A stretch of DNA of 64,000 bases, taken from Parasponia andersonii. Taxonomy: Eukaryota; Streptophyta; Magnoliopsida; Rosales; Cannabaceae. Positions 55,680 to 64,000 of this stretch are shown here, piece after piece. Positions within the stretch are counted from its first letter, which is position 1. Each line of letters opens with the position of its first letter. The notes below the pieces were generated by a model. That model saw only the letters and a program-made list of their open reading frames with translations, had not been told where the DNA came from and ran no database searches. A program made the position numbers and the translations under genes. The stretch spans positions 540,950 through 604,949 of the forward strand of contig JXTB01000169.1 in assembly GCA_002914805.1 (NCBI GenBank). Direction: 5' to 3'.

Positions 55680-57481
55680 TTATATATATATTTAAACTGT
55701 TCTATTTTGTTTTGTTATGAATTTTTTTTTAAATTAGGGATAAATGACCATTTAGCCCTTTAAAAACTGGGATTTTGCAGATAATATGTTGAGAAGAATT
55801 GTTTTTCTAATAACATATTATAATAATAATTGTTATTATTAATTGATTAATAGGATATTATGAATATTCTTATGAAGAGATAAAATTCTCAATTAATTTG
55901 TGTTTAAAATTTTAATTTAATAGAGATTTATGGAGAATTTTAGGAAAATATCTACTGGGAAGGTTTGGAAAAATAAAACACTCCTCGAGGGGTATGTAAC
56001 ACCAAACCTTGTTAGTGGCACCCTTAATGAAAGGATACTTGGATTTTTCTTTTATTTAATTAATTAGATTAATTAATTATTTTATTAAATTGTTTAATGA
56101 AAGCCTATTTAAAGAGAAAACCATAGTACAAAAATACATACGTATTATTTTTTACATAGTCTCTGTCAACTAGAAAAAAGAAGAAAATAGTTTTCCTATA
56201 TTCTCTGTAGAATCAAACTTTGCAATTTCATGTGTTAAGAAAAAATTATAAGATTAGAAAGTGTGAGATTAATGTTTATTATTCCCACATATTCATCCAT
56301 TGGTATTGGAGGCTTGGTTTGGAAGCCTCATAGTTTAGAAGATAGGAAAGTGAAGATACACTAATAGACTTCAAGAGATAATAAATCTTGTACAATGCTT
56401 GTCCATATTTTGTTTTCTATGATCAATACAATGCACTCATATATTCAAGAGTATTGTAAAAAATTTTAAAATGTGTACGAACCTATTTTATGCTTCTAAT
56501 ATGTTTTTCAAACCAATATTTACACTCTTTAAGTCACATTGTTAATTTGGCATATAAAATTCACTATAATTTATTACATTATTAAAATATCAAACTAGGC
56601 AGTAAAATTCGCGTGTCAAGCAGTGACACATGAGAGAGTAAAATAAAGTGACGAAGAGAGTATATTTACCACCCCTTTTTGAGCTTTATATATTTAACAG
56701 TTAATTAATTAGTTAAAATTTGCTCAAGAATCACTTCCAATATTATTCTCATATAGCTTTTAAGACTTCCTCCTTGTTTCATTTATATGTTTTCAGGGGT
56801 AGAGAGCAGGTTTGTTGGGCCATATCTATCCTAATAATTAAAACAAAATAACACGTTAAACAACATAATATTTATAGGATAAATGTAAATGCACCCTACA
56901 TTTGTATAAAACCTGACCCCTGTTCTGCAGGGCTGTAGGATGCCATGCCAACAACTGGTAGAGGAAACGAAGCCGTTAGAGTCCGAGATTTTCTTTTCCC
57001 TTTTTTCGTTTGAATGGAACAGTCAACCAAAAATGTTGGAATAATATACTCTTTTATCTTAGGAATCATCATTCTAATTCTAAGATCCCTCCTATACTGA
57101 GTCATGACAGCAATTCGTGCACGAAGTGATTTTTTTTTTATTTTTTTTTAAAAATGGTTATATATTGATACTCTCGAAGGACATAGGGCAGTGCTCCCTT
57201 TTAAAATTTTTTCCATTACATAGTTAACATGATGTGAAACGACTCTAGTGTAATTAATTTACACGCTGTGACTTAAATCTTACTAAATTGGAGGCTATTA
57301 ACAATTTGCCTTTTTAACTTCATACACCCCTTGAATGCTCTATTCAAAATTTCGGCCATCAAACCTTAGTTACCATTTTTCTCAAAATCACGTTAATCAA
57401 TAGGAAAATTTTAAGATGAAGTAGAATTAAAAGATTGGAATCAGCATTATGAAAATTAAACTCATTATTAATGGAAATTCG
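55680..57481. other. Intergenic DNA without a supported gene
   Basis: No gene is seen. The stretch 56885-57115 is less AT-rich and has a 69-codon open frame on the minus strand (57105-56896), but I do not recognise it. An organelle-derived insertion is possible and unproven. Confidence 0.35.
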
Positions 57482-58325
57482 TTACTACAACAAAAAATGA
57501 ATATATATGTTACTTTAAAAGTGACGTATAAAGCTATAATTTCGCTCCCAAATCCGACGTCTGTGTGGGACGTGGTACCACATTGGTTATAAACCGCCAT
57601 GAAAATAGAACAAAATTTCCAAAAAAATTAATAAATTTCCAGATATATATGAGCCTTGGTTCAAGGCCGAGTCCAAGTTTGGGCTCCACTAGTGACAAGA
57701 CCAAATCCTGCCATATCCACACAACTGGTTAACTAAAATAACTATGCCATGGTTTGGTTAGTCTTCATCTCGACATTGTTGTGTATTTTCACAGAAGAAG
57801 AAAAGTCGAAGGATGAGAATAAAAGGAGAGAGATTGAAGAACGAGAAGAGAGAAAAAAAGGAGTTGAAAGATGAAAAAGTGGGAAAGGAGTTGAAGGATG
57901 AGAAGAGAGAAGAGAGAGGGCAAAGATGATAGATAGAACAATGAGAGAGAGGTTGTGAGAAGTAAGTTGGAGAAAAAATGAAGATGATACCTTTTCAAAA
58001 AAAATAAAATAATGAAGATGAGAGAGAGGAGGAAATAATGGACACACATAAAGGGAAGATTCTGTTACGTAGGGACAATAAAATTTGAAATTTAAAATCT
58101 GAAATTCAAAAGTGGCGCGTATAGAGGAAATAATAGGTATGTGTTTGAAAATTACATCAAAAGAGAAAGAGGTTCCCACGTCAGTTTAAACAAATGTGGT
58201 AGCTTAGTCTTTCACGTCAGTTTTAGACTAATGTACTATCACTTGCAAACCTTACAATGTCTGCTGCAAGTTGCAACCTACGTGTATCATGTGACATCTA
58301 TAATTCCCATTTTTGTAGCAGTGTG
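57482..58325. mobile_element. CACTA-like non-autonomous element
   Basis: The left end TTACTACAACAAAAAATGA is answered on the right by CATTTTTGTAGCAGTG, the complement of CACTGCTACAAAAATG. Sub-terminal pieces are also related in inverted orientation: GGGACGTGGTACCACATTGG on the left and CCCACGTCAG, AAATGTGGTAG on the right. The inside is a purine-rich strand (GAGAAGAGAGA runs at 57810-58050) whose complement has long but meaningless open frames. The left end lacks a clean CACT and no 3-bp duplication is clear. Confidence 0.5.
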
Positions 58326-58329
58326 TAGA

Positions 58330-61300
58330 TCTTAAATGACAAAAAGAAAATGATTGGCAACAGGTCCGTTGGGGCGACTTTTCAATACCATTCCCATCCT
58401 CAGAGATTAACCACACCACCGTAGTCACTCCATAACCATTTGTCTTGAATGCACATTTCAACAGGTTCATCTTGATATCATATTTTTTTATAATTTTCAA
58501 ATAGTCTTCTCAAGTTATCCAAGTATGATTCTTTTCTCTTGAACTTTACCACCAAATTGTCAATGTAGTCTTCGACATAATCATAGATCATATCATAGAA
58601 GGTTGTTGTCATGGCTCGTTAATAAGTGATTCCAGTGATTATGAACCCAAATAGTATTACAATATAGCAGAAATTTCCAAATGGAGTTTTAAAAGTAGTT
58701 TTCTCTGCATCTTTGGATCCATCTTAATCTGGTTTTAACCCTTGAATCCATCTAGAATGAGAACATTTCATGGTTGGCAGTTGTATCAACAAACATGTTT
58801 AGATTTGGCAGCAGAAAATCATATTTTTTGCACACTTTGTTTAAATCTCTGAAATCTATACAGATTCCAATTTGTCCATTCTTTTTTCTCACCGGTACTA
58901 TATTTACTAACCATATTAGATGTATGCATGGTCTTATAAATTCGGCCTCTAACAGCTTCTCTATAGCCTTCTTGATTTGTAGCTGAATATGATTATTGAA
59001 ATTCTTTGCAGTTTATTTGACTAGCTAGTAGATGAGGTTTATAGTAAGTTTGTGAGTAATTAAGTTACTGCTTAGTCCCATTATATCTTTGTAGGTCCAT
59101 GCGAAAATATCACAATATTCTTTCAGCAATTCTAAGAGAGCTGCTTCAAATTCTGGTACTAGCTTGGCAAAAATGAATGTTTTCATCTTCTACCGATTTA
59201 TTTTCTTGAGCCCTTCTTAAGGATTCTTCTACTCCTTTTGAATTTTGCGCAAAGTAAACTCTTTCAGGGTTTGCAAAGTTATTGCTACCCGCATCGTATC
59301 TTCATAATTAGTAAGCGACTCTTCTATCAGATAGAATAACATGCTGAATAGAGGGTTTTTCTAAGTCTACTGAATCGATTTCAATAGTTGTATTTTTTTA
59401 GAATGAGTATTTTATATCAAAATTAGTGTACAATGGCACATCTCGAGGTTTTGTTTCATTCTATCCATCAAAGATGTGATCAAAGAATGTAGCCTCTATT
59501 CAAAAAACTTCTTGTACTACAAATGGAACTTTTGTTGCAAGTACCAAAATTTATCTTTTGCCTCTTATCGCCTTCAAATACTGATGCAAGGTAGATGTCA
59601 CTACTTAGTTGTAGTGAATCCAAGGTCTTCCAAGTAGCAGATGATAGGATAGATCAATATTTATTACAAAGAATTTGGTCAGTGTTCGGATTGATACAGC
59701 TTAAAAATCTATATTAACACGTCTTTTTGTAGTATGAGAACGTGATAGAAAAGTAACTAGTGGTATGGATTGCATCATTAGCTTGCTTTCTAGAATTTTG
59801 TTTGCTTTAAAAACTTGCCAAGACATGAGATTGACTGACGAATTATTGTCGACTAAAGCTCATTTGAAAGACATGCCAATGACTTTAGCTTCCACGTACA
59901 ATGGTTTGTTGTAGCTAAAATTCACAACTTAGGCATCTTTCTTCTAGAAAGTGATGGTGTCTTCATCTTTCTTGGAAATTTATCTCACATCATTGTTAAT
60001 GGAGTAGCATTATGGGTCAAATTGTTGAGATACTTGAAAGTGTGGGTTCTCTGCGAGTTTTGTCTCCAACTTTTAGCATGTCAAATAAGTTTTTGAAAAT
60101 TCATGACTTCATAAGATTTTCCATCATTATCTTGACCTCTTACTCCTATGATGATTCTTCATTAGTTGGATTGTCACTAGTTGAATCAATAATAGCGTAT
60201 GTATTTACTTGTCTTCTTTCATGATTCAAAAAATAGATTATTTTTAGCTCTTTGCTGCTATTGCCCCAAGATAATTTCACCTATATGAGCTTTTTTATGA
60301 TATACTCTCTGAAAAATATAATAGTCTAATGTAGTATAATTCACTCTTCTATGCAAGAAATAGTACTTGGGGTCTCGTATTGCTTCTAGTATTGGCTGTT
60401 TGTTGGGTAGTGGATATGTAAAAGCTTCATCTTCTATCCAAACTCGTACTAGAGTATTGATTCTATCTTTGAAAAATGATATTTCTAGTGGAATAGGCAT
60501 ATTTATTCTATCTTGTTGGCATTGGTCAACCATGGCAATCTCTTTTCTTTTTTGAACGAAGTTGGTTTGATCTAACTTTCTATAGTAATCCCTTTCTTCG
60601 GCATAACTTTACATGTTTTTGACATTATTGCTTCAATATTGCTCATTGTGAATATTAATTTGGACAAAAATTGAGTTTGGTATTGCTCATTCTGAATATT
60701 AATTGGACAAAAATTGGATTTATATAATTCTTAATATGAGCTTTTATTCGTCTTATATTCCGTTAATGTTTACCCAAATTATTTCTTATTCAGAAATAAT
60801 TTCTTTCTAATCAAGAACAACTTCCTTGAATTTGTTCCCGTAGGCTATAAGTACTTTATCTTCTCTTTGTGTTGTGTTAGAAAGATGAGATAAGCCCAAC
60901 GTGCATTCCACTATGAAGAACTTTGTACATAATATTGTTACAGATTCTTCCCAAGTGCTGATGTTGCCTATAGGTAAATTGATGAACTATGAATATGCTC
61001 GATCGGTGAAAGATTTTGAAAATTCTCTTAGTCTCAAATCATGGTCACTAATGAAAACTATAAGTTCACTTAGGAAACTAATGATATGTTCCCTACCATT
61101 ACCTTTCTTTCCATCAAACTTTATAAATCGAGGATTAGTATAATTCTTTAGATATGGCTTAGAAAGAATACTGGTAGGTTAAGGAGGTTAAAAGTCCATT
61201 GCTGTAACAATCTTATTGGATTTTTCTGCTTTAGTTCTAAGCATCTCTTGTTTTGCTCTATCATAATAAAGCCTTTTGAAGTTCCATTATCCATTTTGGC

Positions 61301-61790
61301 GATGGTTGCAACAACAAGGTTGACACGACTACCTTATGTTGCTGGTATATCAGAAATCTGATTTTGGATTAGATGCATAGAAATTGTTACTTAAATTAGG
61401 TAGAGCCGAAGTAGAAATCCCTGCTCCATTTGTTTTTTCTAAATTGACAATCTTTTGAAGTATTTGAGTATGAGATAATTGTACGTCTTTTTGAGAATAC
61501 CTCGTAGTATTAATTGTATATCTTCTTGAGATTACCTTATGGCATTTATTGAGTTTGCCAACTGAGTTAAGATAGTGAAGATTTCAACATTTAGTGGATG
61601 TTGTTGCTCAGAAACAATGAGATGATTTTCTTCTTCTTTTTTTGTTTTTTTAATACCTTTTTTCTTTTCTTTTTTCTTTAAGCTTTTTTTTTTTGTATTT
61701 TTTCTATTTTTGGTTGAAAAAGATAGAGAATATAAGCAGAGTCGCAAGATGACTTTCGAAATTTTGGCTACTCCCTAGTGGAGTTGTCTT
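58330..61790 (-). pseudogene. Ogre/Tat-like gypsy gag-pol remnant
   Basis: Read on the minus strand from 61750. A Lys-rich gag start (LKKKEKKKGIKKTKKEEE) is followed by a capsid part with NPRFIKFDGKKGNGREHI and LREFSKSFTDRAYS (about 61140-60950). A zinc-finger-like segment follows, PKYYFLHRRVNYTTLDYYIF (about 60390-60330). The protease region reads WALVDNNSSVNLMSW (about 59860) and LLLGRPWIHYN. RT reads KKAIEKLLEAEFIRPCIHLI, VPVRKKNGQIGICIDFRDLN, VDTTANHEMFSF and, at the far end, KKYDIKMNLLKCAF (about 58490). RT then stops at the CACTA-like element; RNase H and integrase are not seen. Stops and frameshifts are frequent. The motif TCCACTAGGGAGTAGCC (minus strand, about 61785-61765) resembles the region just inside the 5' LTR of such elements. 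No LTR pair was found. Confidence 0.75.
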
Positions 61791-63262
61791 TTAATACTCA
61801 GGATGAGGATGCTTTTTCTACAAATAAAAAATGAAACATAATAATTTTTAATTATAATAAGCTTTGTGGGTTGTGGTCTAGCACTGCATGTTAGATAGTA
61901 AAACTTCAGTTAGATTAGTATACTGAATTTTAATGACTGGAAATTTAAATTTATGAATTTAAAATGAGATGTTGTATAAAAAATAGTCGTATTATGTAAC
62001 TCATCTTAATAAATAACTAAGTCTCACAAATCTCGTGGAATTTAATATGCTGAAAATAATGTTGGAGGTTGTAAATAGTGTCATTGCATTACATAACTCA
62101 GCGTACTAAATAACTCACCTTGAGTCGCAAGTATTTAAATTATAAAATTTAAATATTAACAGTTATGTAATTAGCACAATATAATTTGTTAGCACCTTAT
62201 AGATATATTTAGAGTAGTAAAACATAATGGGGTGAGTATCTGAATATTCCAAAATTTATAATAATAATGGTAACAATAATAATGATATTAAAAGATATAA
62301 TATATATATATATGTGTGTGTGATATATACGGATTTAGAAACTTTAAATTATAATATATATATATATATATAATATAGATTGTATAAAGTATTTGTTGAA
62401 ATTGGTGGAAAGTTTACAAAGGTGGAAGAATTGTATATTGTATTAAGGGTTGATGAGATAGGATATAAGTGAGATAATGGACGGATGAAGGGAGAATTGA
62501 ATAATATATATATATATATGAAGAAAAGTTGATCACAAATTGATATAAAGAGATAGTGTAATCATATGGTGATGATTCAATACCATTTTGTTATTAATAA
62601 TAAAAAATACCATTTGGGTATTAATAATATGTTGGGAAGGATGGATTAAGGGATATAGATATATATTTTTAAATGAATAATAATAATAAGAGAAAGGATA
62701 TGTGAGGGTATATGTCTACGAGGTTAAGTAGAAAAGAGTCAGAGAGAAGAAGAATGATAATTTGACTAATAGGAAGCAAAGGTATTTATATTATCTTCCT
62801 CCCATTTACTTGCGATCAAACCTCTATTTATAGGCATATATTAGCCTTACATTTATGTTTATCTACTCATAGGTTCGTAAGATGTTTTTGAACAACACGA
62901 TTAATGTGGCAAGTGGAAGAAAGCCTATTTGAAACTTGATATTTGTCCCCGAAACTTGAAGTGGCATTCTCATTGTGGCAAGGATTGATTAGCTCGTGGT
63001 GGTGTTTATTCTTTTGTGCCTAATTTGATGTTGGCATGAACTTTGGCAATCTTCCAATGAAATATTAATATTTGTTTTGAATTACTAAGGTCCTCCTTTG
63101 TCCAATGTAATTTTAATGCGTTAAGCTTTCTGAACTGGCCTCATACGAGATAATTGCTGTTTCATTTTGTTACTTAATATTTTAAATAGAGACCAATTTT
63201 ACAATTTTGTCATATCCCAAAACACAAGATTTTCGATAGTTAAAAATCACAATAATGATAAT
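61791..63262. other. AT-rich DNA, possible 5' LTR of the gypsy remnant
   Basis: No gene is seen. Several (TA)n runs occur at about 62300-62510. On the minus strand a TGTTTTGGGATATGAC word near 63222 could be the start of an LTR that would end near 61790, but with no second copy in the window this cannot be confirmed. Confidence 0.3.
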
Positions 63263-63264
63263 AA

Positions 63265-63930
63265 CACATTTTCATAATCCATCCCAAAATAAAGTCCTAT
63301 AATACATGCCACTAAATTAAAAAAAAAAACTCCAAGCAAATGTGTTTACAAAATTTAAAGACAAGCAAAAAATAATAAAATAAAAATAAAGTTATGAAAC
63401 ATCAAAATCATATGTTTATTTATTTATTTATTCATTTGGGTAGGCAATATGGTTTGAAATTGCTCTTGAAAATAGAAATAACAGCTGTCTGTTTTCCTCG
63501 CCGATTTTAAACCAAGCAGTTACTCAATTCGGTTTTCTTTTTCGGACATTTTTTCGCGGGTCATTTATTACCAATTTTGAACTGAATTTTTTTTTTCAGA
63601 CCTAATCAAACACATAATAAAGTTTCGTAATCCATCCGATAATAAATTCCTATAAGTAATTTAGTTTATAATTAGAATTTGGTAATACATGCCACTAAAT
63701 AAATAAAATTCTAAAACCAAAAAAAGCGCAACACAAAAATTGATGTCTTTTTGTTTTTATTTATTTGGCAAGTAATATGTTTTTATTTATTTATTTTATT
63801 TATTTTTATTTTTAAAGACTGAACAGAGGTAGTAATGTATGTGGTTTGAAACTGCTTTGGAAGATAAAAGTCGCAATTGCCTGTAATTTTTCGCAGATGA
63901 TTAACCGTAAATTTTGGGCATTTTTTTTAA
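63265..63930. repeat. Diverged tandem repeat of about 350-390 bp
   Basis: The word order CATAATCCATCC, ATACATGCCACTAAAT, TTTATTTATTTA, GGTTTGAAATTGCT and CGCCGATT(T)TAAACC in 63265-63525 recurs as CGTAATCCATCC, ATACATGCCACTAAAT, TTTATTTATTT, GGTTTGAAACTGCT and CGCAGATGATTAACC in 63625-63915. The spacing grows from about 353 to 391 bases. No protein is encoded. The right copy runs on toward the window edge. Confidence 0.6.
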
Positions 63931-64000
63931 TTTAGTTTAGTTTATTTCTTCCCTCCTCGTAGCACAGATTGTCTAAATTAATTTCCCTTTCTATGTATTA

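Noticed and set aside
55512..55763. 83-codon frame with a long Arg-Glu repeat
   Set aside because: It is a translation of the GA microsatellite.
57742..58179. A 145-residue minus-strand frame rich in Ser, Leu and Phe
   Set aside because: It is the complement of a purine-rich GAGAAG tract inside a CACTA-like element; low-complexity composition explains both its openness and its hydrophobic look.

Overview
The window is nuclear DNA from a flowering plant, most likely a eudicot. It is AT-rich and intron-containing, and it is dominated by plant transposable elements: Ty3/gypsy Tat-lineage, Ty1/copia, CACTA, PIF/Harbinger-like, MITEs and SINE candidates. I support only one ordinary host gene, a two-exon Dof zinc-finger transcription factor at 31157-32534 (+). 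I cannot name the species. Two single N characters (30058 and 52749) mark it as a draft assembly.

Layout. 1-2669: intergenic DNA with a cluster of (TA)n-flanked MITEs. 2670-11222: Tat-lineage Ty3/gypsy element 1, with GTCAT target-site duplications; RT, RNase H and most of integrase are deleted. 11364-16248: a palindromic element, a decayed CACTA coding remnant (DUF4216-like and Transposase_24-like pieces) and two CACTA-type right ends. 16249-22099: mostly intergenic, with one truncated MITE and two SINE candidates, one of which has a 15-bp target-site duplication. 22100-27960: a PIF/Harbinger-like MITE with TAA duplications, split by a complete but decayed minus-strand copia element (22497-27933, AATAA duplications). 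27964-36018: the Dof gene and its flanks. 36024-47116: Tat element 2, with CACAC duplications and all pol domains recognisable but broken by stops. 47122-55679: intergenic DNA, an inverted MITE pair, and a zero-indel direct repeat of about 2.9 kb whose second copy starts right after an N. 55680-64000: a CACTA-like non-autonomous element next to a minus-strand Ogre/Tat-like gypsy remnant, then a diverged tandem repeat.

Working logic. Both Tat elements share LTRs, a primer-binding region, gag-protease, a hypervariable 3' region and an additional antisense gene between pol and the 3' LTR. That gene encodes a gypsy-type-transposase-like (PF04195-like) segment followed by a coiled coil. Element 1 has lost the enzymes but kept the ends and the antisense gene. 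Most inactivating changes seen (ATG to ATA, TGG to TAG/TGA, CAA/CAG to TAA/TAG, GT to AT, AG to AA) are C-to-T/G-to-A transitions, as expected for decay of methylated, silenced elements.
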